The notes under the pieces were generated by a model, which was not told the origin of the DNA, made no database searches, and worked only from the letters and a program-made list of their open reading frames with translations. The translations under genes were made by a program, and so were the position numbers. A stretch of DNA of 64,000 nt, from contig NC_092577.1 in the NCBI RefSeq assembly GCF_037975245.1, forward strand, positions 14,344,513 to 14,408,512, in the 5' to 3' direction. Positions 31,889 through 44,290 of the stretch are shown here, piece by piece. Source of the DNA: Apostichopus japonicus (Eukaryota; Echinodermata; Holothuroidea; Aspidochirotida; Stichopodidae). Each line of letters starts with the position of its first letter. Position 1 is the stretch's first letter.

Positions 31889-34800
31889 CTGTAAAAGAAG
31901 AAAACACATTTTAAAGATATTAAAGTTTATAGGTCTTATAACGTCATAGTTCGGGTGAGAGTTGATACCCTATTGTTTACGGCTCCTCATCCCCCTCCTC
32001 CTCTCTCTCTCTCTATATATGTTTTTTTTTCTGCGGACAACTGATTTAACTCATACTTAGACAAACAAAGACGTTTTCAATTATAATGCCATTATCACAA
32101 CATTTACTCTGCTGTTGCAAGATGCATTACTTGCATAAAAGATCTCAAAATTTGAAGAAAAAAAAATAATATCTTTGCTATACAAAATGCTATGAAGATG
32201 CAGTTTTGACCTAAAGATGCAGAAAAATTTCCAGGAATTTTTGCCTCCCCCACTTCTCGCCCTTCCCAAATTTAAAAGTATTAGCACAGCCTTGCGTATT
32301 GATCTAAATTTAAATCCAATTTATAGCTTAGATATGCCTCAGAATGAGTTTCTCTCAAGTCTGTTTATTTTATGATGTGGGCCGGCAACATCCCAAAATG
32401 TACTAAATGTATTAGTCTACATAGTCCAGTCACTTTAACTGATAAATCTCAGCTGTTTAAAGGGTGATTTCTCAATAATTAAATGTGCTATAAGGAATAC
32501 CACATAGACTGATGCAAGACTTTTTAATGGCATACAACAATAACTAATTTTGCGCCTAAAGACTTCATTTAAATATTCCTTTTAAAAGAAAAAAAAGGAA
32601 TATATACAGCCCGGTTAGGGGCAAACCAACCTGAGGGAGGCATGTAATCCGGGGATCGTTGGGAGGAATCCACTCATTATAATGAGAAACAGACCGACAA
32701 TAAACATATAAAGCTGAGGACAGGTCTTGGCTTCACACGAGCCCTTCAGTACAACAGTAGTATCTGGAACACACAGACATCCGCCATACGTCTGAAATAT
32801 GGAGAAGAGCCAAAGTTAAGAACGCAGTTACTAATAATCTGTCAATTTCATAATCCACAGAGAACGGTATAGTGGTTATACGAGTAAGGTCGATGGAAAA
32901 CCATGATTGAGGCGAGAATGACAGCATAGGAGTCGGGGTGGGATGGGGTGGGGGCGATGATTTAATGTATACGCGTGAAGGAAAGTTTCAAAACGGTATG
33001 AAGTCAATTTGAAAAAAAAATGAAAAACATTGTTGATGGATATAATATGAACAATCGCGTCATGTATAACATTAAAAACTGTAGGATAAACGGTAGAGGA
33101 GAAAATCAAACGTCACTATTTCGGTACTCACGTCGTAAAGTTAAGTAAGATGGAAGCAATATTGAAAAAAGTTTTTAATGTGAGCATGTGGATATTACTA
33201 AAGAAATGTCGGGGCGACGAAATGTGGAAAAGTGGAATATATTATTAAATTACTGTTAATGAGGATATTTAAAAATTCTTGCCATTGTTTGCAATATTTA
33301 CTTAAATAATCATAAGTATATATATGGTTTGGTAAGTTTAGTTGGAGAACAAAGGCAAAAAGAGAGCCCTAACACAAACAAACAAACACACGCACGCGCA
33401 GCTGTTTTTTACATTCAGACCGAGGACCACCTTTTTTTCATTGTTCAAATCCACTTACCCTTACCTTAAAATTACCCCTTAACAACAGAATTCTTGGACC
33501 TGTTTTCTTTTGTTCAAATCCTTAGTGACTACAAAACAAACGCACTCAAATACACGCAAGTGTGCTTTACATTTAGACTGAGGATCCCGTTTTTCAATTG
33601 TTAAAATCCACATAACCTTAACAATACCCCATAACGATAGAATTCTTGAGAGGACGTGGTGATTCTTAGAAATCACATCCGAGGACCCGGAAGTCTTTTG
33701 TTCAAGTCCTCAGTCAGAATACAAAACAAACGCACTCAAATACACCCAAGTGTGCTTTACTTCCAGACTGAAGATCCCGTTTTTTCTCGAAAACATATCT
33801 TCTGAGGACGTGGTGATCCTTTTTCAAATGACATCCGAGGACTTGGAATATATATAATCGTGGGAAGACCTGTTAATTTTTGTGTCAAAAGTCTTAAGGA
33901 AATAAATGCATATTCATAAAATTAAGTGTTTCTTGGGGCTGATTGGCCTTTTTTGTTTTATGCGTTCAACTGTCAACATTTTTAACGTTTTCTTTTTCGT
34001 CGAGTATGAAGCGGTATTTATGACATGACGAAATTAATTACGCATGCGGGAACTCCGATTTAAGGAAGAAATCTTGGCTATAACAATACGCCGCCAATGT
34101 ACCCCAATTAAAAATGCATAGTTAGTTATATTTAATAAACACTCTAATTTAAAAAATATCCACTATAAAATTTTAAAAGAAAAAGTGTTAATATTCGAGT
34201 AATATCTCACATCATTCTTCAAATCTACGGTGCAACCTGCATGACAAGGGCTGAAATATTCCAACTGGCCGTCCAGATAACATACAGGATAATGCTTTTG
34301 TGTGTCGCAGCCACAGCTACTAAAACATCCAGAAGAGAAACTGAGGAAGAAAAAAAAACATTTTGCTTGTTGTGATGGGGCTATTAAAGAAAATAATACC
34401 TGAAAACTTCCGTTTAATTTGAAATTATCGTGATAACTATATCAACATATTCAACGCGACATAAAATAAGAAAACTGCACATTTTATTGACCACATATAT
34501 GACATCAAGTTTAGTGTAGCAAAGATGTTAAAGGTGCTTTCCTGCCTTTTGGCTAAGATCATGTGTAGTATCTGTTCCCTTTCGAGGGGAATGGTGACGC
34601 ACACCCGACGATGATCACACAGTCACAGTCTCGATGCAAGGGGACTGGGGTTGAGAGCGGATCAGTCGTTCGGTAGTTTGGTTTTCGTGCCCAAGTTCTT
34701 TTCCAGATGACATTTTCTTCTCATGTCACCCTACCCACTATTCTTATTGTTCTCATCCCATCGCAGATAAGAACATCAAACTATTTATTTTCATTTTTCA

Positions 34801-37214
34801 AGTAGGTAATTAGAAACCGTTGACCCTGAATATAATTTTGTTAAGTAAATCGCAATGTCTACTGACCTATCATTCATCATTGACGGTGTCGATATATCGA
34901 CAAGATTCTCATTGGGGCATCGTAGCAATAGTGACAAAAGTACCAACATTGAAAATATCGATACCGCGATACAATATAATAGGTTGGATCGTATATCCCA
35001 TCGGAATTTCTTGACAAGCCATCCGCCGAAGATGTTACCACTGCAACCCCCTAAGATAATGGTCGCTCCTATGAAAGATAAATAAAACAAAGCCAAAATA
35101 CGCATGCGTGATTGGTGATTCTAGCGGTTTTTTGTTTTTTTTTACTTTTTTTTATTAAATTACTGCTTATGAATTTTACCATATGAGTATATGGACTACA
35201 CGATGTCTTTAGAATCACAAGAAATTACAAATAACTTGTGAAATAAACCTAATTTTTTTTTTTGGGGGGGGGGGGAAGTGAACTATATTGTATTGGTTTG
35301 ATGTATATAACTCGTAGTTGTTCTTTTCGATTAGTTTGGTGCACGCTGTATATGTTTAGTGTATGTATATTCACACGAAGTATACTACATGCTCTAAGAT
35401 TTGCGGACGGGAAAATGTTAATCTTGAATTGCTTTGAATATATGAATAGATACAAAACTAAGACTAAAATTGGCTGGAACTATTTTAACAGATATTCCTC
35501 TGTTACTACAAATATAATAAGTTCAGCAACTACTACTGGCATGCCCACTCCACGCACAAATCGTATACGTAACTCAACAACGTAAAACTGACCAATTGTG
35601 TGTTTGGGGTGGGGGGGGGGTTGGCACACCTCCTTTGGGGGAAAGCGTTCAGTCGGGGAATCACTTGCGTTCAGTCGAGGAAGATTTCGACAACCCCAAC
35701 GCGCCCAGGACGCCCTTGTGCGCGGATACAAAATTCAGAATGTGTATATAGTTCAGATACACTATTCTGGATTTGCACTCCAGCAACAATATTACTTCAG
35801 AAGAAATAAATTTTATATTCTACAATTATATCTATGTCTCGAGTTTCTATTTATCTGCTGTCCTACCTATTTCATGATTGAGCCCTGAAGTAATTGAGCC
35901 GGAGCACCCAAACGTAACATGTGTGTATGGGGTAGGGGAGGGGGGGGGCTTATACATCTCCTCTTCAACCTCATAAAAAATGGTACCATTTGAGCCCCCT
36001 TACATGCAGCTTGCCTTCAAAGACCCAAGCTACACCACTCAAGTACAAAATCCTGGACCCACCTCTGGCCCTTCCATCCATAACGGAGAATTAATTGCCC
36101 TACCTAAATCATTCGGCACTTTCATATTACATATAGTCCCGTCCTAGAAGGGCATTTGGCCCATAATTTTGACATAATACTTTTTTTAAATATTTTCACT
36201 AAAGATTAAGTCATGTACTGATACAGGTTGTATTTCGCAACGTCGACGGAAAAATCTGTGCAAAGCATCTGTAACATTCATAACATACCACGGCGCCACA
36301 TTTGTGCAATGATCTACTCAAACTGCAGAAAACATATCATGAAAACACGTCCTCCCCACCCCGCTCATACCCGACATCAGAGACGGCGGCCCAAAAGGGT
36401 TCCATCTCAGGGAGGGGTATGGAGAGTAGGTTGAACTTCGTAGGGCAATTGGACAAAATGTCTCGACAAAATAGAAACTCTCTTCATTCTGTTGCACAAA
36501 TGTCAGAATTTGAATGTTTTTTCAACAAAAGAGCATTTTTTTATTTGCTCTTTGTTTGAATCTTTTAACCAAAAGAGCACATTCGTAATTAAAACTGCTG
36601 TTATTCAATTTCTCAGCAAAACTTCACATCATTTTAAATGACAACCATGCACTGTTATGTTACAAAAATATAAAGATTAATGGTCCTTTTAATTTACAAA
36701 AACTTGCACTTTTAGCTTATAAAATGGAGCACTTTGATTTTTTTCTCGTAAAACTTGGGGTACTTTTCAAACTTCAACCCACCTGATGGCTCTCACCCCC
36801 TGTACAAAAATTAGCTAATTATGGAATGGAGGTATGCTGCCAGTATTACGGTTTTAAAAGGAACGACAGCATCATGGCACTTACCAACCACCGTAGCTGC
36901 AAACGAAGACGTCTGTCCAAATAGAGTTTCGACGAGTTTTGGTAAATAGGCGGCAAACCCAATTATGATCATAGCCTCGAAAATGGACACCACATTAAGG
37001 AACATCATCGTCGGATTACGGAGCAGCAATTTTAAGGCAATAAAGAAATCCATCGGTTTTTTACCAAAATCTGCTCTTGTCGATAAAATATCATCGCCTC
37101 CATTTTTGTGTGCTACGGATACTTTCCTTTCCCGTATTTCGGCAGTACCTGAAAATAATCAACGTAATACAATAATTAAAGAAGTTGTTTGTCGTTTGGC
37201 TGTGATTGACTTAA

Positions 37215-37296
<82 letters not shown>

Positions 37297-40200
37297 GCAC
37301 ATACTTTACACACAGAACCTAAGTCTTGTACTACCCACAATCTATGATGAAAAGTTTCACTAAAACCAGCATGTCCTCATTGCAGTATTCACAATATACC
37401 CACAGTATATGTTACACACATAACCACACGACACATACCTCAAATGAACCAGTACCCAAGTAATCACAGTTACATCACAAACAAACCGATACCAAAGATG
37501 TCAAATCACGGAGGAAAGTAAATCATAGTTGATCTTTTTCTTTAATTATGCGACACTGGTCTTTTTCGTCTATTTATTCTAAATTCAATTTAAGGGGTAT
37601 ATTTTCTTTTATTTGGGGGGGGGGGGAAGCGGGGTCGTCAATATTTTATTGCTGTTGTTAGGAAGTTCAATTTGGTAAGAAAACGTTATCACGACCCCGC
37701 GAATCTACATGATTCGTCGATCACTGTTATGACGCTTAAGACGATTTCGTTGAGAATTATTAAGTGTGACATTTGTTGATAAACTATATAATGATGTAAA
37801 TCAAATAATTGTATATTCTCTTTCTTCTTTAATTCAAAGGGAATGGGAAATATGGAGACGTATTGGCTTAAAGGAAGAAGGAATCTGACAGCAATTAGTC
37901 CTATTCCACAAACATCAGAAATAATCATCGGTGAAATAACAGCAATAACAGTTCATTGAATCAACGAAGTTTCTGGCACCCAACCGACTCTCCTTTTCCC
38001 CTTCCAAACCGATTCTCCCCTTCCCATATCGAATCGACTCTCCTCTTCCCCTTCCCATCCGATTTCCCCCTTCCCATATCCAATCGACTCTTTCCTACCC
38101 CTATCCAATCGACTCGTTCCTGCCTCTATCCAATGGACTTTCCCCTTCAGTGGTTTTTCGTCTGTACCTGCAAGATTCCAGACATTCTGCTACCAGTGCT
38201 TGTGTGTCTATCCTGACGTTTGTTAAAACGTACCCGCTCAAAAATTAACTCTTTCCTTTTCTTCATTGGTTCAAATTTAAGTTACGTGATGAATATTCAT
38301 GTAGAATTGAATGTATGTGGTTGTTATTACTTTATTTCTATGGCTTATATTCCGACTGAGCGTTGTGGCGTGCGCTTGTAATCCAGCTACTTGGAGGTCG
38401 GAAGTGCTGGATTGTTTGAGTTCGAGACCACTGAAGGTCGTCGATGCTATGGCGATCAGGCGTCCACGTTAAGTTCCGCATCAACATGGAATTCCGTACG
38501 GAGGTATGGCGTTCCAGGTTGTCTAAGGAGGGGCGGATCGGCCCAGGGCGGGAACGCAGCAGGCAAAAGTCCCCGTGTGGAACAGTAATGGGATTGCGCC
38601 AGTGAATAGCAGGCGGCCAGCAGCTCGGACAATACAGCGGGACACGCTTCCTTTTGCATATATTTTCTCTCTTATTTCGCGTTTTGCAGGAACAAAGATG
38701 TCTTCATTCTTATTTTAGGTGAACAAATTGATAAAATATAACCTTCAATGAACTGTTTCTTAAATTATGTCAAACTCTTATTCATCACGACTTGATTCAA
38801 TATCTTATTAAGTCACACTACCCAACCAAGTCTCCCCTCCCCCTACCGAACCGACTCTCCCCTTCCTTTACCCAACCGACTGTCCCCTGCCCCTACCGAA
38901 CCGACTCTCCACCTCCCCTACTCAACCGACTCCCCCTTCCCCCTACCTGACTAACTCTCCCCTCCCCTACCTAACCGACTTTCCCCTTCCCCTATCTAAC
39001 CGACCCCCCACCCTTCACCTACCTAACCGAGTCTCCCTCCCCTACTTAACCGCCCCTCTCCCCCTTCACATATTCTAACCGAATCTCCCCTACCAAACCG
39101 ACAACCCCCCCCGTCCCCCGGAGACGGGAAAGAGAAGGGTGCAGTCAATATGCAAAACAGGTAACATTTAATGTCCGTGGAGGATGAAACAGAACAGAAA
39201 GAGAAACATTGGTTTAAAGTTAAAACAGTTTGAGCCTGCCACGAACAGCAAACCAATCAATCAGACAACGATAGAATCTGGCAGCACTAAACCATTATCG
39301 TATCAGGGTAGCCGTCAGATAAATGGATAAAGTAAGGACATTAAAGGGGGACACAAATGGTGGACTGCATTCTGTATTCGGAAAAATCATGTATTGCTTT
39401 GAAAGATTAAATCTATACGCAAGGGGATTAACTAATATTCGATGTCAATTCGGTTCACGTGCACGTTGAAGTTTGTTTCAGTATTGTAATACAAGAGCTA
39501 TGTTACTTAGAATTTTAAGACATCTTTTATGCATCTTGTAAATAAATCCCCTTCCGGCCAATTATAACAAAGGCAACATCTACCTTAATCTGCATAAATC
39601 GTCATAAATAATAAATAATATAACAACTTACCGGGTAATTCCTTAGGAAAGATTGACAAGAAACAGGCCACTGCTAATGCAACAGGGGCAGCTAACACCA
39701 TCCCGAGCCACCAGGCACCAACCCATCCAGGATCCCCTGGTTTCAGGATTACCGTTTTGACCGCTAAAAAGTCCGTGTAGAATTGTAAAAGTACGCCACC
39801 AGTGATGTAACCCACGGCTGGGCCAAGTGTTGCAAATGCATAGAAGATACCTAGATAAAGTCCAGATTTGTGAACGCTAACGTTTTCGTCCAGGTAGGCG
39901 ATACCAAGGGTGTACAAGGGTGCTGATCCGAGACCGAGAGCGATTTGCGCAGCTATGAAGAAATACAGGTATTGAGAGTCGTTCTGCGTCGGTGTGTCCT
40001 CGGAAGGATCCATGACGTCACCATCTATGACGCCATCACCTGATTTACATAGTGATGAATATTCGTCGCTAAGGCTATATTGATAGATTCCGGATATGAA
40101 ATGCGGCAAAGAATATATTAAGGCACCGAAAGCGTATATAAGCATTCCACCGGCTAGCCATCTCGCCTTGTGACCACGCCCACCGATGTACGCTACAAAG

Positions 40201-42565
40201 AGATTCACGAAGATGCCGGTGAAGAAGTAGGTACTGACTATCACACCAGACTGTGTACTGCTCAGTTTAAAACGGCGTTCAATAGATGTCACACTGGTAT
40301 TAACTATTCCGTCAGTTATAACACCCTATATCGATATGTGAACAGAAAGAAGAAGCTTTATTATAATATATCCCGTATAATCGAGATCAAATTTTTGCGA
40401 AAAGAAGAAAGAAAATATCACAATATAGAACACCGAAAGGATTGGAAGCACTGACGCTCATAGTCCTATCTATACCTTTCATCTCAACAATATTGCCCTA
40501 TGGTCAGTCATGTTCCTCCGTTAGTCATATGATAGTCTATCTGAGCCCTCCTCAATGTGAGGGGGTAATTCGACAAGTTACATCCTCTATAGGAGACTAT
40601 GCTTTCAAAAACGTCTAAACACTGTTAAAATAAGCCGTAAATTAAAGGTGAAATGTTGACGTAATATTACTTTGGCACGCCGTTTGTACAAATTATCACG
40701 GTTTTGTAAGGCTAAACTGACGTTATCTAGCGTTATCTAGCATGTGTATTCATCGTTATAGTATACGTTCACTGCATGTTCTGTAAATATAACAGCACGT
40801 CAAGAACGTAAAAGTACCGTAATACCGTAAACCAACATTCGCTATTTGTTGTAGAATAACAGTTGAACGCACTTTTAATTGTATAACGTTTATTATGCAT
40901 AAACTGTATTTAACTGTGGGTAATAATGACTTAACATGCATTATGTAACGTTTGTGTGAATGCACTGTTACATCCTTATTACCGTTTTGTATCATTTACC
41001 ACACATAGGGACACTGTCAATTTGCATATTCATTGTGAAGATGTTATCCAAAAGTTTGTGGGTTACATTCTTGTTTGAGGTGCCTACGTATGCACATAAT
41101 GTGTCTAATAAATTATGTAAGTTGTTAGAAATGTTTCATATGAATGAATGTATTTTATTGCGTAAAACTGTCGCTGTTTGTGCTAAAATTAAAAGTGAGA
41201 GTTTTCACAATAGTCGCAAATACACACAGTTGGTATATATACTTAACTTACCGTAGACTATAGATAATTACATCTCATCAAGGTGTAAATCTCCTTCAAT
41301 TAAGAAGTCACAGATTAACCATTTGCGGTATCCACTGGCCTGTGGTATTACCGACTTATGAATATAAAAGTAAACACAAAACTCCATACCGATGAAAGGC
41401 GAAAACTTTGCGTAAGAGGAATTTATTATTTAACCAAGAAAAAAAGACGTGAGTTCACGGCTTCATTGCGACAATTGTGAAAACCATCATTTTAAGTTTA
41501 GCACAAACAGCAACAGTTTTTCACAAGCCACTGTTAAATTACGTCATAACGCAGGTGTTTTCAAATTTATATAACAATGTCGCCAATTTAGCATGCTAAT
41601 GATGGGGTTCCATTTTTATTTCATGTGTGGCGCTTACAAATTCACACATCACAACCTCGTTTGTCGAATATGTTTAAAGTTTTGCTTAAAATAACTAAAA
41701 GCTTGGCACTGCAGTATAATTTCTGTTTGTGTCTTCTAAACCTATATTGTAACTAATCTTAGTGAAACAGACGATCGAGATAAGGAATTGTGTGTTAAAT
41801 TTAACTTGCTTTGAGTCCTATTTAGAGTTTGAAGGATTTTACGGTGGATGAAGATTATTTTTTCTTAGCAAAATTGCAAAACAAATTTTACATCTTCAGA
41901 CGAAAAAACAACATTCCTTATAATATTTTGTATCCGGAAAATGTTCCATTTCTAATCCTTTTCAAGTTTTGTGATATTTTGTAAATGTAGCCTATAGGCC
42001 TAAGGCAAGAGGAGAATTGATGATGTAATTAGGGCACTAATTAGGCTGAAAATGTCTTTGTTTTCCCTCATATTGTCAATCATGTATGCACAGAGGGAAA
42101 AAAATTCTACAAAAAAAGATACATTTTGATGAAATTTTAAGTACAGAAATTCCAAATGTATCAGGTTTCAAGGATAAATTAACAAAAGGATTATATAATA
42201 GCCTTAGTAAAGCTTTTGGGGAGCATTTGCCTAGATGACGTCACAGACCTTTTACCGTGATCCAATGTTTTTAGGTTTAGAAATTTAAAATTAAACTTAT
42301 AACATACTATCATTTTCAAATAACAATATATATTGTGTTTTAACTACGTGAAAATATGAAATATTATTCTCTTCCATATAAGTGTCACCATTGTTTGTCA
42401 CCAGAAAATCATATTAACATCAAAACAAAAGTTTTCACTACATTCGTATTCCTGATCCAACGCGGACAAGCCACTTAGGTTACTTGAAAGTAACAGAAAA
42501 ATCTGATTTCCTTTTGTGAACTGAGCTACCACGCAGTTCTGCTAAGATTTTTTTATATCTTACTT

Positions 42566-42600
<35 letters not shown>

Positions 42601-42615
42601 ATATATATGTATATG

Positions 42616-42667
<52 letters not shown>

Positions 42668-43021
42668 TTGTTTTTCTTAGATTTATTCATATTATGATAT
42701 TAATTTCATTAAAATATAGCCTCCCCTTTTACATCATCTATAGGTTTTTTGTGTGTAGAAAACAAAACAATAAACAGACAAACAATCAAATGAAAAACGC
42801 AACAACATTAATTAATTTAAATTTAAAGGACTAACCTGAGCAAAACTCGCTAACGAGACAGCGAGTAAAACCCAGCGAGGTTTGTGCAATGCTTTGAAGC
42901 AACCACCCTCGCTACATGATGTCTTCAAAGATCGCTTCTTGATTTCTTCGGACGTGGTGGCGTCGATGTCGCTATCTCCGGGCGGCGGGACCAGCGTAAA
43001 GCTGATGTCTGTTTTACTCAT
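31600..43021 (-). CDS. Organic anion transporter, SLCO/OATP family (gene span)
   Basis: Seven coding exons join in frame from ATG at 43021 to TGA at 31600-31602, giving 642 codons (641 residues), normal for the family. Exons (minus): 43021-42836, 40325-39632, 37148-36885, 35068-34867, 34340-34211, 32791-32631, 31888-31600. Family marks: FAQGVITDGIVNTSVTSIER in the first membrane region, DPGWVGAWWLG (the GAWW signature, with Gly where the consensus has Arg), a Cys-rich Kazal-like extracellular loop, and CVPESQRSFSLG near the end. Known role: sodium-independent uptake of amphipathic organic anions (bile salts, conjugated steroids, thyroid hormones) at the plasma membrane through 12 helices. SLCO4-like features (RGHKARWLA, ERRF) suggest that branch, but the exact substrate and subfamily are not determinable here. 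Confidence 0.95.
32631..32791 (-). CDS. OATP exon 6
   Basis: 161 bp, phase 0 to 2, acceptor ATTTCAG, donor AG|GTTGGT. It encodes the end of the Cys-rich loop (TYGGCLCVPDTTVV ... CEAKTC) and a membrane helix (YMFIVGLFLIIMSGFLPTIP). Confidence 0.93.
32792..34210. other. OATP intron 5 with long tandem repeat
   Basis: The intron holds three diverged tandem copies of a roughly 175-190 bp unit at 33361-33860, marked by ACAAAACAAACGCACTCAAATACAC and GACTGAGGATCCCGTTTTT. The rest is AT-rich with no feature. Confidence 0.75.
33361..33860. repeat. Tandem repeat, about 175-190 bp unit, three copies
   Basis: Each copy has a CAAACAAACGCAC start, a TGTGCTTTACATTCAGACTG middle and a TCCACATAACCTTAAC...ATAGAATTCTTG end. 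The third copy is truncated. Confidence 0.8.
34211..34340 (-). CDS. OATP exon 5: Kazal-like loop
   Basis: 130 bp, phase 2 to 0, acceptor CTTCCTCAG, donor GTGAGA. CFSSCGCDTQKHYPVCYLDG then QLEYFSPCHAGC is the Kazal-like Cys pattern of the large extracellular loop between helices 9 and 10, diagnostic for OATPs. Confidence 0.95.
34536..34715 (+). mobile_element. U2 snRNA-headed SINE, copy 2 (OATP intron)
   Basis: GCTTTCCTGCCTTTTGGCTA, then AGATCATGTGTAGTATCTGT, followed by the same body as copy 1. It keeps a CTGGGGTTGAGAGCGGAT block that copy 1 lacks. It is inserted antisense in OATP intron 4. No clear target duplication. Confidence 0.85.
34867..35068 (-). CDS. OATP exon 4
   Basis: 202 bp, phase 1 to 2, acceptor TTTCATAG, donor AG|GTCAGT. 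GATIILGGCSGNIFGGWLVK is the GG...G-rich helix-8 region, followed by a hydrophobic helix and the start of the large loop. Confidence 0.93.
35069..36884. other. OATP intron 3 with dispersed-repeat fragments
   Basis: It contains a T/G-run at 35250, a GTTCAGTCGGGG fragment near 35650 related to the repeats at 4118 and 8127, and another GC-rich repeat piece around 35920-36120. No exon is seen. Confidence 0.5.
36885..37148 (-). CDS. OATP exon 3
   Basis: 264 bp, phase 1 to 1, acceptor TATTTTCAG, donor G|GTAAGT. It encodes the cytoplasmic loop before helix 7 (RERKVSVAHKNGGDDI), then RNPTMMFLNVVSIFEAMIII and YLPKLVETLFGQTSSFAA, a conserved OATP stretch. Confidence 0.95.
37216..37292. repeat. (TA)n microsatellite (OATP intron 2)
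   Basis: About 75 bp of nearly pure TA with one ACA interruption. Confidence 0.95.
37960..38150. repeat. CT-rich minisatellite (block 1)
   Basis: Units of the form CCAATCGACTCTCCCCTTCC repeat about eight times with variation. A second block of the same unit lies at 38818-39110, with the 7SL gene between them. Confidence 0.8.
38354..38655 (+). ncRNA. 7SL (signal recognition particle) RNA gene
   Basis: About 300 bases, the usual 7SL length, colinear with animal SRP RNA from end to end. The Alu domain has GTGGCGTGCGCTTGTAATCC AGCTACTTGGAGG, with the UGUAA motif. Helix 6 has CCGTAC-GGAG-GTATGG, the GGAG tetraloop bound by SRP19. Helix 8 has GGCCCAGGGCGGGAACGCAG CAGG with a GGGA (GNRA) tetraloop and the SRP54-binding asymmetric loop. 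The 3' part has GGGATTGCGCCAGTGAATAG. A TTTT run at 38652-38655 fits Pol III termination. The compensated stems argue for a working gene more than a pseudogene, but one or two Alu-domain bases are missing relative to vertebrate RNA. It lies in OATP intron 2, antisense to OATP. Confidence 0.88.
38818..39110. repeat. CT-rich minisatellite (block 2)
   Basis: About twelve units of CCTACCGAACCGACTCTCCC type, 22-25 bp each, related to block 1 at 37960. Confidence 0.85.
39632..40325 (-). CDS. OATP exon 2 (largest)
   Basis: 694 bp, phase 0 to 1, acceptor CGATATAG, donor G|GTAAGT. It covers helices 1-6: GVITDGIVNTSVTSIERRFK, YIGGRGHKARWLAGGM, an acidic extracellular loop, LGLGSAPLYTLGIAYLDENV, and GWVGAWWLGMVLAAPVALAV. 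The Pro-x-x-Trp-Val-Gly-Ala-Trp-Trp block is the OATP signature. Confidence 0.97.
40326..42835. other. OATP intron 1
   Basis: 2.5 kb, AT-rich, with (TA)n tracts at 42567-42663. I see no exon, RNA gene or transposon. Confidence 0.6.
42567..42663. repeat. (TA)n microsatellite with TATG interruptions
   Basis: About 95 bp of alternating TA with a few TTTA and TATG interruptions. Confidence 0.9.
42836..43021 (-). CDS. OATP exon 1 (start codon)
   Basis: 62 codons ending exactly in phase 0 at CAG|GTTAGT. It encodes the hydrophilic N-terminus MSKTDISFTLVPPPGDSDID then the Cys-containing segment and KPRWVLLAVSLASFAQ, the start of helix 1. A possible 5' UTR acceptor (TTTTTTTGTTGGTAG) at 43058 suggests an upstream untranslated exon. 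Confidence 0.9.
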
Positions 43022-43169
43022 ACTTATATCGAGAAACAAGAAGCTTCAGGCCTTAACCTACCAACAAAAAAAGAATTGTAATAATCCGAAGTTGATACGT
43101 TTTTAATAAAAAATAACGAATTAAAAGCTGACATGTGTGATGTCGTTATATATATAACAATCTCGACAT

Positions 43170-43195
43170 AATTTATATATATATATATATATATA
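43170..43195. repeat. (TA)n microsatellite
   Basis: About 26 bp of TA, upstream of OATP exon 1. Confidence 0.9.
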
Positions 43196-43496
43196 GTAGT
43201 TGGGTTTAACATATACCCTGCCTATAGTGCCTACACCGTATGCGGAAAAAAGCGTTATATACACTGTTGAGTGAGGCTCAGATTTGCACTGAAAATGCTC
43301 CATATAGCTAGAACATACAAACAATTCTAAGTTAAATTCTGATAAATACCATCATGTTGGCTACATTTGAAGTGAAATTTGTTTGGTAATATATCCGACT
43401 TATGTGCACCAAGAAGTTGGTAAACATATACCCAAGCATAGGCCACAGCTACCATGCACGAATGTAAACATATGCCTGCATTGATAACTATATAAG

Positions 43497-43690
<194 letters not shown>

Positions 43691-43984
43691 TTATATAAAA
43701 ACTTCTGCTCAATTCAGCAGAAATCAGTAAGTCGCTTAGGCTTTACAACCATGCCGACATCTTCTCTATAAAATAGTTTCTATTCCTGCTACTCCTTGTC
43801 ACTTTCGGTGATCATGCACTGAAGAAGAGCTAGTTTTGCTCGAAAGCTCTGCAAAAAACAAACATTCGCTGTTTTACTTCCAATCACTTACCTAATTTAA
43901 TTAGTGTATCTCACTCGAGATCCAGCCTTTCTCTATACATGCAGCATAGTTGTATTAAAGTTCTTCCGTTATTCCTATGTATAT

Positions 43985-44290
43985 ATATATATCAAATATT
44001 TAGGTTTAATTATTGATGATCGCCTATCCTGGCAGCATCATGTGTGTAACCTTTGTAATTACTCTCTGGTTAAAAACACTGGTATTCATTTTTATCGCAT
44101 TAATGATATCCTTCCTAATTAAAACGGCAATTCAAGTTTACTACTCTTTTACAGCATATTCTAAAATATCAAATGTTATTGAAGTCTTTGATATTGCTAA
44201 TAAAAGTATGAGGCCCTTTTCAGTTATGCAAAAGTTGTTAAATTTAACTATTTACTGGCAACCACCGGCACTTTCCCACAAATTTACTTT
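43985..44290 (+). mobile_element. Decayed LINE reverse transcriptase relic
   Basis: KYLGLIIDDRLSWQHHVCNL followed by a short in-frame stretch and a stop at about 44120; the next fragments are in other frames. The YLGxxIDDxLSW pattern is typical of the C-terminal RT region of non-LTR elements. It is broken and 5'-truncated. Confidence 0.65.

Noticed and set aside
43790-43870. GAAGAAGAGCTAGTTTTGCTCGAAAGCTC motif resembling sequences near Penelope-like elements
   Set aside because: Short, recalled only by resemblance, and no Penelope-type reverse transcriptase is adjacent.
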